A DNA stretch of 64,000 nt, from the NCBI GenBank assembly GCA_945952045.1, contig CAMFHE010000007.1, positions 62,001-126,000 of the forward strand, written 5' to 3'. The notes under the pieces are model-generated. The model was not told the DNA's origin. It ran no database searches and saw only the letters and a list, made by a program, of their open reading frames with translations. Position 1 is the first letter of the stretch. Each line of letters starts with the position of its first letter. Below, piece after piece: positions 51,505 to 59,831 of this stretch. The DNA is from an uncultured Rhizobium sp. Lineage in GTDB: Bacteria; Pseudomonadota; Alphaproteobacteria; Rhizobiales; Rhizobiaceae. A program made the translations under genes and the position numbers.

Positions 51505-51538
51505 TGGGATACCATGGGACCATATGGGCGTCAATGGG
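51505..51538 (+). promoter_or_regulatory. Four TGGG boxes at exact 10-bp spacing: probable MraZ operator
   Basis: TGGG occurs at 51505, 51515, 51525 and 51535 on the plus strand, so one box falls on each helical turn. E. coli MraZ is known to bind direct TGGGN repeats separated by five bases, the same 10-bp period. The array lies 177 bp upstream of the mraZ start and on the opposite strand to the gene. That it controls the dcw operon is inferred. Confidence 0.7.
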
Positions 51539-51725
51539 AAGCGGCCGCGGGCGTCCCCGTAACCTGGATTGTTTATAAGCTGTTAAGTTTAATGAATCGT
51601 TATGAAACCGGGGCCGGCCAGCATGGGCCGCGCGGGCGGGCGCGATAGCGCGAATAAGAAATAGGCGTGCTATTCCAGCCGTTTGACTGAAATATTCGAA
51701 ACTTCGGAAATTCGAAGGGAAAAAC

Positions 51726-52153
51726 GCCAGTTGGCCTGTAAGCCGGGTTCTGTATGGCTCCGGCTTTCACCGGAACGTGGCAGCCATTCCTCTGGGACAG
51801 GACTTGCGCCCTGCCTCTCGCAACCCACCCGGATGACTGGCCTGGAAACCGGCTGTAACGCGCAAGCGCGTCCGTATCATCCCTATTCGGTCTTGCTCCC
51901 GGTGGGGTTTACCGTGCCGCCGCTGTTGCCAGAGGCGCGGTGGGCTCTTACCCCACCCTTTCACCCTTACCCCGCCAGCTTTGCCGTCCGAAAACGGGAC
52001 GGAAAAGCAGGCGGGGCGGTTTGCTTTCTGTGGCACTTTCCCTGAGGTCGCCCTCGCCGGACGTTATCCGGCACCGTGTTTCCTTGGAGCCCGGACTTTC
52101 CTCACCCTACCGCCTTTCGGCATTGGTAAAGCGCGGCTGCCCGGCCAACTGGC
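51726..52153 (-). ncRNA. rnpB: RNase P RNA (bacterial type A)
   Basis: This RNA of about 428 nt is the catalytic subunit of RNase P, which matures tRNA 5' ends. The ends are set by an 11-bp perfect P1 helix: GCCAGTTGGCC at the 5' end and GGCCAACTGGC at the 3' end. The universally conserved 5' core GAGGAAAGTCCGGGCTCC and the 3' core ACAGAACCCGGCTTAC are both present. The interior is GC-rich, with the expected AGAGGAATGGCTGCCACG-like segment. It lies between mraZ and an amine oxidase gene, all leftward. Confidence 0.96.
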
Positions 52154-52204
52154 AGGGCGGTGCTTAAACGAGCGAGAGCCGAATTGCTACCGAAATATCG
52201 GCGC

Positions 52205-53395
52205 TTACAGAAATCGCGGCGAAAAATCGACGTCGGCATAGGCGGCATCGGCAATGCCGCCGGCAAGGATCGTCTGCGCCCCCAGCAGACCGATCTCGTC
52301 CGAACTCTTGGCCGCAGCCCCGCAGCCGCCGGTGACCAGCGCGACGCGCGGCGAGGCCGAAAAGCCGATGGCCGGCAACCCGGTCGGCGTAAAGCTGGTC
52401 ACACAGGAGCCGGTCGAGACCGAGCGGATGGAAACGCCGTCCAGCAATCCCTGCGCCACGCGCAGCAGATGTGCCTTCGCGCTTTCTCGACCTTCGCCCC
52501 GGAACCAGATGCGCAAATCGGAAGCCCCCCTCAGTTGGAGGTCGTCAGGATCGCCGCCGATCTTGAGATAAAATCGCCCGTCCGGGTATTGGATCGGCGG
52601 CAGCATATAGATGGCATCGCGTGGATCGTGCGGTTTGGTAATCAGCGACGGCATGTCCGCCAGCCGCGCCGCTTCCGCCTCGTCCACCTCCATGAAGACG
52701 ATGGTGCGGGCATAAACCTTCAGATCAACCGGCTGCGGCAAGAGATTCTCCGCAATGGTGAATCCACCCGTCGCCACCAGAACCTTTTCCGCCGTATGGT
52801 GTCCGCCCTCTGCCGTCACCACCTCGACGCCATCGGCATGGGGAAAAATATTCAGCGCCGTTTCGCGGATCAGCCGCGCACCCGCCTTTTCCGCCAGCAG
52901 CGACTGCGCCGCCACAAGCCGGCGCGGGCTGATATGTCCGGCGCCCTGCGGCTCGAAGACGCCTTCGCTGCCGGCTTCGATCGAGAAGAATGGAAAACGC
53001 GCCCGCAAACCGTCATCGTCCAGCAGCGTGGTTTGCGCATTGAGAGACCCGGCAGCGGCGATCACATTGGCGATGTAGTCATCGCCGCTCGCCCGCTCGG
53101 CGCCAGCCACCAGGCATCCGACCTCGGAAAAGAAATTCAGACCACTCTCCCGCTCGATCTCGCGGTATCGCGCAATCGAGCGATTGGCGAGCCGCGCCCA
53201 GACCGGATGCGGATCGATGGTGCGGGTGATGCGGCCCTCATCGTAATGGCTGGCGAAGACGCCGTCATGCGCGCGCTTGTCCTCCGGCTCGTCCGGGCCG
53301 ATGACGCCGACGCCATCGATCTCGCGGGCCAGATATTTCGCCGCCGCAGACCCCATCATGCCACGGCCGATGACCAGAACCTTGAATGCCGTCAT
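52205..53395 (-). CDS. FAD-dependent oxidoreductase (DAO / sarcosine-oxidase-like)
   Basis: This 396-residue protein has the N-terminal FAD-binding motif VLVIGRGMMGSAAAKYL (GxGxxG) and a long DAO fold. A late GFSASPRVALVTGGCGAAAK corresponds to the FAD-contacting C-terminal segment that, in monomeric sarcosine oxidase, carries the flavin-linked Cys. The Cys of GGCGAAAK is a candidate. It would oxidise an N-methyl or primary amino acid; the substrate is unknown. It lies 12 bp after the AmpD-type amidase gene and is likely co-transcribed with it. Confidence 0.85.
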   Translation of the reverse strand: MTAFKVLVIGRGMMGSAAAKYLAREIDGVGVIGPDEPEDKRAHDGVFASHYDEGRITRTIDPHPVWARLANRSIARYREIERESGLNFFSEVGCLVAGAERASGDDYIANVIAAAGSLNAQTTLLDDDGLRARFPFFSIEAGSEGVFEPQGAGHISPRRLVAAQSLLAEKAGARLIRETALNIFPHADGVEVVTAEGGHHTAEKVLVATGGFTIAENLLPQPVDLKVYARTIVFMEVDEAEAARLADMPSLITKPHDPRDAIYMLPPIQYPDGRFYLKIGGDPDDLQLRGASDLRIWFRGEGRESAKAHLLRVAQGLLDGVSIRSVSTGSCVTSFTPTGLPAIGFSASPRVALVTGGCGAAAKSSDEIGLLGAQTILAGGIADAAYADVDFSPRFL

Positions 53396-53407
53396 GACGG
53401 TCTCCTT

Positions 53408-54175
53408 TTACGCCCCGAAGCGCGGCAGGGCGGTGAGCAACCGGTGCAGCGTGTCGATGGTCGAGACATCGGCGATGCCATCCACCTGCGCGGCGCGGAA
53501 GTGGCGCTGGAAGGCCTCGACGCAACCCGCCGTCTTCGCATCGTATTCGCCCGTGATATCGACGCCATAGCCGTAAAGCGACAGCATGGATTGCAGCGCC
53601 TCCACCGGCTGGCCGCTATCGCCCTGCTGGAAGAAGCGCCCGCCGCCAAGCGCTGCCGGCTCCACCCAATGGCCAACGCCCTGCGCCGCCAGCCGATCCC
53701 ATGGAAACCTTTCGCCCGGATCGACCTTTCGCACCGGCGCGACGTCGGAATGGCCGAGGATACGCTCCGGCGCGATCCCACGCCGCGCCGCGATATCGCG
53801 GCAAAGCGCGACGACTGCCTCGATCTGCGCGTCGGGAAACGCCGGCAGGCCGCCGGGGTGGCCGGCATTGGCGATCTCGATGCCGATAGACAGCGAATTG
53901 ATGTCGATTTCGCCAGCCCAGAGAGACTTTCCGGCATGCCAGGCACGGCGCGCCTCTGGCACCAGCTGCAGCACACGCCCATCTTCATGCACGAAGTAAT
54001 GGCTGGAGACCTGGCTCTCCTCGCGGCACAGCCAGTCGAGCGCGCCATCGGCGGTGCCCATGCCGGTATAATGGAGAAGGATCATATCCGGCAGGCGACC
54101 ATCCGCCCGCTCGCCATGATTGGGGGACGGCTGCACCATGGCCGCCGCATAATCGGGCAGGAATGCGAATGTCAT
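53408..54175 (-). CDS. N-acetylmuramoyl-L-alanine amidase (AmpD/AmiD type) with peptidoglycan-binding domain
   Basis: This 255-residue protein has an amidase_2 domain (about 20-165). Zinc ligands are visible as the His of ILLHYTGM, a His in RRAWHAGKSLW and the late GHSDVAPVRKVDPGERFPW region. A PG_binding_1 domain follows (about 180-250; GQPVEALQSMLSLYGYGVDI). No signal peptide is evident, which favours a cytoplasmic AmpD-like role in recycling anhydro-muropeptides. Other two-domain relatives are outer-membrane lipoproteins. The start overlaps the end of the DjlA-type gene (ATGA at 54172-54175). Confidence 0.9.
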   Translation of the reverse strand: MTFAFLPDYAAAMVQPSPNHGERADGRLPDMILLHYTGMGTADGALDWLCREESQVSSHYFVHEDGRVLQLVPEARRAWHAGKSLWAGEIDINSLSIGIEIANAGHPGGLPAFPDAQIEAVVALCRDIAARRGIAPERILGHSDVAPVRKVDPGERFPWDRLAAQGVGHWVEPAALGGGRFFQQGDSGQPVEALQSMLSLYGYGVDITGEYDAKTAGCVEAFQRHFRAAQVDGIADVSTIDTLHRLLTALPRFGA

Positions 54176-54882
54176 GCGGCGCGGCGCTCTTTCTCGATGG
54201 CTTCGTAAGCCGCATTCAGCGTCGCCATGCGATTGTTGGCGATGGCGTGGAATTCCTCAGGCATGCCGCGCGCGATCAGCATGTCCGGGTGATGCTCGGT
54301 GACCAGCACCCGGTAACGCTTGCGGATGGTGGCGAAATCATCGGAGCGATTAACGCCGAGCACGATATAGGGGTCGATGCCGTCGCGATGCACATGCCGC
54401 GCCGTGATCGTCTCGAAATGGGTCTCGTTGATCCCGAAAATCTCGGCGACGCGCCAGATGAAGGCCAGTTCCTTCTCGTGGATGGCGCCATCGGCCTTGG
54501 CGATATGGAACAGGCCGTCGATGACGTCTTCCAGCACCGGGCAATTGGCCGCGCAGGTGATGCACAGGCCAGAGAGCTTTTCGGCATAGGCCTCGTAACC
54601 CGCCACGTCCTGCCGGGCGAGGTTGTAAAGGCGCGCCACGTTCTTGGCCTGGTCGGGCGGATAGTCGAAGATCTCGCGAAAAGCATCGACTTCCGCTTCC
54701 GTCACAACGCCGTCCGCCTTGGCCATCTTGGCCGAGAGCGCGATCACGGCAACCGAGAACGCCACCTTGCGGCGCGTCTCGGGGTCGCCCTCGAACACCG
54801 TGCGGATTGCTTCGATAACGGCTGACAAGGCATTGCTGGCGGTGTCAGCGACCGCGCCCAGCAGTTTTTCCCAGAATGACAT
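54172..54882 (-). CDS. TerB-DnaJ domain co-chaperone (DjlA-like)
   Basis: This 236-residue protein has an N-terminal hydrophobic/amphipathic stretch and a TerB-like helical domain (about 40-150, containing MAKADGVVTEAEVDAF and IAKADGAIHEKELAFI, two pseudo-repeats of the TerB fold). A C-terminal J domain (about 168-236) starts DPYIVLGVNRSDD and holds the HPD tripeptide in EHHPDML. DjlA proteins stimulate DnaK. It is the first gene of a three-gene leftward set with the amidase and the FAD oxidoreductase. Confidence 0.92.
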   Translation of the reverse strand: MSFWEKLLGAVADTASNALSAVIEAIRTVFEGDPETRRKVAFSVAVIALSAKMAKADGVVTEAEVDAFREIFDYPPDQAKNVARLYNLARQDVAGYEAYAEKLSGLCITCAANCPVLEDVIDGLFHIAKADGAIHEKELAFIWRVAEIFGINETHFETITARHVHRDGIDPYIVLGVNRSDDFATIRKRYRVLVTEHHPDMLIARGMPEEFHAIANNRMATLNAAYEAIEKERRAA

Positions 54883-55272
54883 CTTGAGTCCGCGGATACA
54901 AACAGAAGGACAAGCTCACCAAAAACCACGCGGAAAAGCAAGTCAGCCGATAGACGCAGGCATCGCCGCAAGCGCCGTCCCTGTCGGCGACGGGGCTCCG
55001 CATCTTCCATCCGCAGTTTCGATTGGTGTTTCTAGACGGAAATTTCGACGGAAACGCGGCCATGGACGCGACTGGTTCCATTGGCGAACCCAGATTTTTC
55101 GCCGGTCGATTTTCAGGCAAACCTCTCCTTGAACCGATTAGCTGCGGCAAGTGGCGCAAACACCGTGAAAAGGCCGAGGATTTCCGCAAAACTTCACTTT
55201 ACACGCGGGACCGGCTGACGCATCCATGCCGTGACGATATGACCGGCACGCCCGATGCCGAAGGAGGAAACG
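54883..55272. other. Divergent intergenic region between djlA-like gene and pfp
   Basis: This 390-bp region has no supportable gene. It contains a GC-rich inverted stretch near 54972-54996 and a short direct repeat (GACGGAAA twice, about 55034-55057). It must carry promoters in both directions. I recognise no regulator site. Confidence 0.45.
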
Positions 55273-56484
55273 ATGGTGAAACATAAAGTTGCAATGCTGA
55301 CCGCCGGCGGTCTCGCGCCCTGCCTCTCCTCGGCGGTCGGCGGGCTGATCGAGCGGTACAGCGACGTCGCGCCCGAGATCGAGTTGATCGCCTATCGCTC
55401 CGGCTATCAGGGCGTTCTGCTCGGCGACAGCATCGCCATCACCAAGCAGATGCGCGAAAAGGCGCCGCTTCTGCATCGCTATGGCGGCTCGCCGATCGGC
55501 AATAGCCGCGTCAAGCTGACCAATGCCGCCGACTGCGCCAAGCGCGGCCTCGTCAAGGATGGTGAGAACCCGCTCAAGGTGGCCGCCGAGCGGCTGGCTT
55601 CCGATGGCGTCACCATCCTCCACACCATCGGCGGCGACGACACCAACACGACCGCTGCCGACCTCGCCGCCTATCTCGGCGCAAACGGCTACGAACTCAC
55701 CGTCGTCGGCCTGCCGAAAACGGTCGACAACGACGTCGTGCCGATCCGCCAGTCGCTCGGCGCATGGACGGCGGCCGAATACGGCGCGGCGTTTTTCGAC
55801 AATGTTTCCAACGAGCAGAGTGCCGCACCCCGCACCCTCGTCGTGCATGAAGTCATGGGTCGCCATTCCGGCTGGCTGACGGCTGCGACCGCCAAGGCCT
55901 ATGTCGAGCGCATCCGCAACAACGACTATATCGACGGCATGCTGATGGACCGCACGCTGAAGACCGTCCAGGGCGTTTATCTCCCGGAAATGGCCTTCGA
56001 CCTGCAGGCCGAGGCCGCTCGGCTGAAGCAAAAGATGGACCGCAACGGCTTCGTCTCGATCTTCGTGTCGGAAGGCGCCTGCCTCGACGCCATCGTCGCC
56101 GAACGTGAAGCGGCCGGCGAGACCGTCAAGCGCGATGCCTTCGGCCATGTGAAGATCGACACGATCAATGTCGGCAACTGGTTCTCCAAGCAGTTCGCCG
56201 CCCTTCTCGGCGCCGAGCGCGCCATGGTGCAGAAATCCGGCTATTACGCCCGCTCCGCGCCGGCCAATGCCGATGACCTGCGCCTGATCCACAGCATGGT
56301 CGATCTCGCCGTGGAAAGCGCGCTGGCCGGCGTGTCCGGCGTCACCGGCCATGACGAGGGACAGGGCGGCAAGCTGCGCTGCATCGAATTCCCGCGCATC
56401 AAGGGCGGCAAGCATTTCGATATCCAGACCAAGTGGTTCGCCGACGTGATGGACGGCATCGGCCAGAAATATCAGGCCGCCTGA
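55273..56484 (+). CDS. pfp: Pyrophosphate-dependent 6-phosphofructokinase
   Basis: This 403-residue protein starts at ATG 55273 behind AAGGAGG. It interconverts fructose-6-phosphate and fructose-1,6-bisphosphate using pyrophosphate. PPi use is shown by GGDDTNTTAADLA (Asp where ATP enzymes have Gly) and by the Lys in LPKTVDNDV. Further active-site motifs are HEVMGRHSGWLTA and SEGACLDAI. The reaction is reversible, so it can serve glycolysis or gluconeogenesis. It is a single-gene unit followed by a palindromic repeat. Confidence 0.95.
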   Translation: MVKHKVAMLTAGGLAPCLSSAVGGLIERYSDVAPEIELIAYRSGYQGVLLGDSIAITKQMREKAPLLHRYGGSPIGNSRVKLTNAADCAKRGLVKDGENPLKVAAERLASDGVTILHTIGGDDTNTTAADLAAYLGANGYELTVVGLPKTVDNDVVPIRQSLGAWTAAEYGAAFFDNVSNEQSAAPRTLVVHEVMGRHSGWLTAATAKAYVERIRNNDYIDGMLMDRTLKTVQGVYLPEMAFDLQAEAARLKQKMDRNGFVSIFVSEGACLDAIVAEREAAGETVKRDAFGHVKIDTINVGNWFSKQFAALLGAERAMVQKSGYYARSAPANADDLRLIHSMVDLAVESALAGVSGVTGHDEGQGGKLRCIEFPRIKGGKHFDIQTKWFADVMDGIGQKYQAA

Positions 56485-56518
56485 TTGACGACGCGCGGCG
56501 GCCATGGCTTCCTTGAAC

Positions 56519-56564
56519 CTATTTCCAACAGAGGCGGAAACCGGTTTTTTCCTTTCGGAAATGG
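56519..56564 (-). repeat. 46-bp intergenic palindrome (diverged copy 3)
   Basis: On the minus strand it begins CCATTTCCGAAAGG, passes through AAACCGGTTTCC and ends TTGGAAATAG. The inverted ATTTCC/GGAAAT ends and central AAACCG match the two other copies in the window, with small insertions. It lies between pfp and the LysE-like gene. Confidence 0.5.
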
Positions 56565-56597
56565 GATACACTCTGAAGGGAACACCGGGAGGAATCG

Positions 56598-57233
56598 ATG
56601 CCGATTGAGTTCTGGGTGATGTTCGCCTTGGGCGCCGCCATTCTCCAGCTTCTGCCGGGGGCGGGAAAACGTTGCCTGCTTTCCTATGCCCGCAGCGGCC
56701 GGCCACTGCGGACGCTGGCCGCAGGCGTCGCCGTGACGTTTTCGGCAACAGCGGTCATGGCCGTGATGCTCATCGTCATCGGCGTCGTCATGTCATCCTC
56801 GGCGCTGCTTGCCGCCGTCATCGGCGGATTCGGGCTGTCCATTCTTCTCGTCGGCGCAATGATCGCATGGCGCGTCAAAGGCATGACCGGGCTGATTGCC
56901 GACAACGACAACCTTTCCGAAACCAAGCCCTTGCAAACATTCGGAAAAATCGCCTGGGACAATGCAACCGACCGTTGGCAGGCCCTGCTTTCGGCCGCGC
57001 TCGCCAGCCAGTTCGTTGCGACGAACGGAGCGATTTTCTCTCAAGCCTTTGTTTTAGCAGCGACTTTTTTTGCAATCTCGCTTGCAGCGTCGCTTGTTTA
57101 CGTTTTGGCGCCAAATTGGCTGCTGATGCGCCTGCGCCGCCTGGAATCACGGAAAATCAAAGGCCGCGCACGGGGTTGCCTGCGCGTCAGCACCGGTATC
57201 GTGACGGTCGGCTACCGCCGGTTAGCGGCCTGA
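56598..57233 (+). CDS. LysE/RhtB-like multi-pass membrane protein
   Basis: This 211-residue protein has about five or six TM helices. The first helix is followed by LLPGAGKRCLLSYARSGRP, which lines up with the Pro-Gly motif and basic loop of LysE/RhtB amino-acid exporters (usually TPGPN). A hydrophilic loop (residues about 95-120) separates two membrane halves. The canonical PGP is altered to PGA, so it may be a diverged family member with another substrate. GGGAGG precedes the start. It has no operon partners. Confidence 0.65.
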   Translation: MPIEFWVMFALGAAILQLLPGAGKRCLLSYARSGRPLRTLAAGVAVTFSATAVMAVMLIVIGVVMSSSALLAAVIGGFGLSILLVGAMIAWRVKGMTGLIADNDNLSETKPLQTFGKIAWDNATDRWQALLSAALASQFVATNGAIFSQAFVLAATFFAISLAASLVYVLAPNWLLMRLRRLESRKIKGRARGCLRVSTGIVTVGYRRLAA

Positions 57234-57350
57234 CTGGCTTGCCCCAGGCTTGCCGCTCGGTCACGAATACGTTAATGGGTGCAAAAAGGTGTTAACAGTG
57301 TCCCCTGATTTTTTGCGTGGCGGGGCGCCAGAATTCACGAGAGTGACTCT

Positions 57351-58370
57351 ATGGTAGCGATCGGATATTCCACCCTGAAACGCAATTCGGCTCTCGGCGT
57401 CGTCATGACTTTCGCCCTTGCCGGATGCACCAGTGTCGAATACACCCCGCAACATCAGCTGACCGCCGCGCACAGTGCCGTTCCGGCCGCAAAGCCGCAG
57501 GCGACGCAGGTCGGCTATGCTGCACCCAACACGCAGGCAGCCGGCACGGTCGCAACGGCGCAGGCCGTTTCCGGCACCGGGCAGACCCTGCCGACAACGG
57601 TCGCGACCAAGACGTCGCGCGTCGTGCCGCAGGCCGAAACGGCCCAGGCACGCATGATGCAGACCGCCGAGGGGCAGACGGCCCTTGCCCCCACGACCTC
57701 CGCCCCTGCAAGCGCTGCCATTGCCGCAGTCGCCCCGCAGAGCGGCGCCCAGGCGATGTCCGTCGCCTATGCGGAAATGCCGCTGACGGACGAAGTCACC
57801 GCCATCCAGTCGGTCATCCCGACCAAGCGTCCGGATCGCTCCTTCGGCGCTGAAGGCGGCCCGCAGCTCGCCTATGCCGCCACGCCATCGCAGCCGCAGG
57901 CGCGCGCCGCCGTCACATCGCTGGCGATGATGGATTTCGATACTCGGCCGATGAGCGAGATCGAAAGCCGCATGGCCCCGAGCGACGACGCAGCCGAGGC
58001 TCCCAAGGGCGGCCCGCGCGTCAATGACAGCATGATGAAGAAGCTGATTTCCAAATACGCTTCGCTTTATCAGGTGCCGGAAGCCCTCGTTCATCGCGTC
58101 GTGCGCCGCGAAAGCACCTACAATCCCCGCGCTTATGCGCATGGCAATTACGGCTTGATGCAGATCCGCTACAACACGGCCAAGTCGATGGGCTATAGCG
58201 GCCCGGCTTCCGGCCTGTTCGATGCCGAGACCAACCTGAAATACGCGGTCAAATATCTGCGCGGCGCCTGGATCACCGCCAACAACGACCACGACAACGC
58301 GGTTCGCCTCTATGCCAGCGGCTATTACTACACTGCCAAGCGCAAGGGCCTGCTGAACCAGGTTCAGTAA
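57351..58370 (+). CDS. Lytic transglycosylase lipoprotein (SLT domain)
   Basis: This 339-residue protein has an N-terminal signal ending in a lipobox (FALAGC, Cys about residue 26). A long Ala/Thr/Gln-rich low-complexity region (about 30-220) leads to a C-terminal SLT domain. The catalytic Glu is in VVRRESTYNPRAY, followed by GNYGLMQIRYNTAKSMGY and AVKYLRGAW, all typical of soluble lytic transglycosylase folds. It cleaves murein glycan strands from the outer membrane. The low-complexity region may span the periplasm. A strong terminator follows. Confidence 0.88.
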   Translation: MVAIGYSTLKRNSALGVVMTFALAGCTSVEYTPQHQLTAAHSAVPAAKPQATQVGYAAPNTQAAGTVATAQAVSGTGQTLPTTVATKTSRVVPQAETAQARMMQTAEGQTALAPTTSAPASAAIAAVAPQSGAQAMSVAYAEMPLTDEVTAIQSVIPTKRPDRSFGAEGGPQLAYAATPSQPQARAAVTSLAMMDFDTRPMSEIESRMAPSDDAAEAPKGGPRVNDSMMKKLISKYASLYQVPEALVHRVVRRESTYNPRAYAHGNYGLMQIRYNTAKSMGYSGPASGLFDAETNLKYAVKYLRGAWITANNDHDNAVRLYASGYYYTAKRKGLLNQVQ

Positions 58371-58403
58371 GCTGCGCCATCTGCGTGCGAGCATGTTTCC
58401 CAG

Positions 58404-58429
58404 GGCCGGCGTTTCACGCCGGCCTTTTT
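58404..58429 (+). terminator. Rho-independent terminator after the SLT lipoprotein gene
   Basis: An 8-bp stem (GGCCGGCG / CGCCGGCC) with a 5-nt loop is followed by five T residues. Confidence 0.9.
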
Positions 58430-58448
58430 CATATCCGCCGTTTGAATG

Positions 58449-58466
58449 CTGTCACAAATCATAGCT
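58449..58466 (+). promoter_or_regulatory. Weak Pho-box-like half site upstream of btaA
   Basis: CTGTCAC then AAAT matches the first half and spacer of the PhoB box used by rhizobia (CTGTCAY-N4-repeat). The second half, CATAGCT, matches poorly. Since btaAB is PhoB-controlled in S. meliloti, the site is worth recording as a candidate only. Confidence 0.25.
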
Positions 58467-58580
58467 CAGTCGCGCCGGAACCCTTATTTCATAAGCCTCC
58501 GCGTCGTCCCCCGCCATCGTCATCGCTCTGTAGCAGAAGCAGTTTACAGGCAGGCCTACCAAGACGGAGGCCCGATCCAA

Positions 58581-59831
58581 ATGAGCGAATTCGCCCACGA
58601 TGCCGGTTTCAATACCAATCAACGCCTGAAGGACGCCCTGCTGCAACACCGGACCTTTTCCAAGGCCGGCCTGTCCGAGCGGTTGTTCGGCTTTCTGTTC
58701 TCCGGCCTCGTCTACCCGCAGATCTGGGAAGACCCTGAGGTCGACATGGAAGCGATGGACCTTGGCGCCGGCCACCGCATGGTCACCATCGCGTCCGGCG
58801 GCTGCAACATGCTCGCCTATCTCAGCCGCCATCCGGCCCGCATCGACGTCGTCGATCTCAATCCGCATCATGTCGCGCTGAACCGGCTGAAGCTCGCGGC
58901 CTTCCGCTTCCTGCCCACCCATGGCGACGTCGTGCGCCAGTTCGGCATGGAGAATATCGCCAGCAACAGCCGCGCCTACGACGCCTTCATCGCGCCGAAG
59001 CTCGATGTGGCCACCCGCCGCTACTGGAACGGTCGCACCAACGCTTTCGGCCGCCGCCGCATCGACGTCTTCAACCGCAATATCTACAAGACCGGCCTGC
59101 TCGGCCGCTTCATCGGCGCCGGCCATCTCATCGCCCGCCTCTATGGCGTGCGCCTCTCCGAGATGATCGAAACGCGCTCGCTGCGCGAACAGCGCCAGTT
59201 TTTCGAAGCCCATGTCGCGCCGCTGTTCGACAAGCCGGCGATCCGTTGGCTGACCAGCCGCAAGAGCTCGCTCTTCGGCCTCGGCATCCCGCCGCAGCAG
59301 TTCGACGAACTGGCCTCGCTGTCGGATGGCAAGTCGCTCGCGCCGGTGCTCAAAGCCCGCCTTGAGAAGCTGAGCTGCCATTTCCCGCTGCGCGACAATT
59401 ATTTCGCCTGGCAGGCCTATGCCCGTCGCTACCCGACCGGCGCGGAAGGTACGCTGCCGACCTATCTCAAGCCCGAGCATTACGACGCCATCCGCGCCAA
59501 TGCCGAACGCGTGGAAGTGCACCATGCCGGCTTCACCGAGCTTCTCGCCCAGAAGCCTGCCGCCTCCGTCGATCGCTTCGTGCTGCTCGACGCACAGGAC
59601 TGGATGACGGACAGGCAGATCAACGCGCTGTGGACCGAGATCAGCCGCACCGCCGCCTCCGGCGCCCGCGTCATCTTCCGCACCGCCGCCGAAAAGAGCG
59701 TCATCGAAGGCCGCCTGTCGCCGGCCTTGCGCGAACGCTGGACCTATCTGGGCGAGCGCTCGACCGAAATGAACCTGCGCGACCGCTCCGCCATCTATGG
59801 CGGCTTCCACATCTATGAGAAGACCGCCTGA
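58581..59831 (+). CDS. btaA: S-adenosylmethionine:diacylglycerol 3-amino-3-carboxypropyltransferase BtaA (DUF3419)
   Basis: The product is 416 residues from ATG 58581, with GGAGG ten bases upstream. It transfers the aminocarboxypropyl group of SAM to diacylglycerol, making diacylglycerylhomoserine, the first step of the betaine lipid DGTS. The SAM-binding region includes MVTIASGGCNMLAYLSRHP and VDLNPHHVALNRLKLAAF near residue 80. The family name rests on this DUF3419 pattern and on the adjacent btaB. The stop overlaps the btaB start by one base (TGATG). Betaine lipids replace phospholipids when phosphate is short. Confidence 0.93.
   Translation: MSEFAHDAGFNTNQRLKDALLQHRTFSKAGLSERLFGFLFSGLVYPQIWEDPEVDMEAMDLGAGHRMVTIASGGCNMLAYLSRHPARIDVVDLNPHHVALNRLKLAAFRFLPTHGDVVRQFGMENIASNSRAYDAFIAPKLDVATRRYWNGRTNAFGRRRIDVFNRNIYKTGLLGRFIGAGHLIARLYGVRLSEMIETRSLREQRQFFEAHVAPLFDKPAIRWLTSRKSSLFGLGIPPQQFDELASLSDGKSLAPVLKARLEKLSCHFPLRDNYFAWQAYARRYPTGAEGTLPTYLKPEHYDAIRANAERVEVHHAGFTELLAQKPAASVDRFVLLDAQDWMTDRQINALWTEISRTAASGARVIFRTAAEKSVIEGRLSPALRERWTYLGERSTEMNLRDRSAIYGGFHIYEKTA

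Noticed and set aside
50874..51515. N-terminal extension of rsmH reaching through mraZ
   Set aside because: The extension has no family similarity and overlaps mraZ in another frame; ATG 50873 gives the normal RsmH length.
51580..51610. CtrA site near mraZ (TTAAGTTTAA)
   Set aside because: The spacing between TTAA elements is wrong. A GAATC methylation site lies nearby, but a single GANTC is not evidence of control.
55138..56748. Long open frame opposite pfp, and similar ones opposite btaA, pepP, murF and ligA
   Set aside because: Each lies entirely or mostly within a well-supported gene and shows codon-position composition typical of antisense frames.
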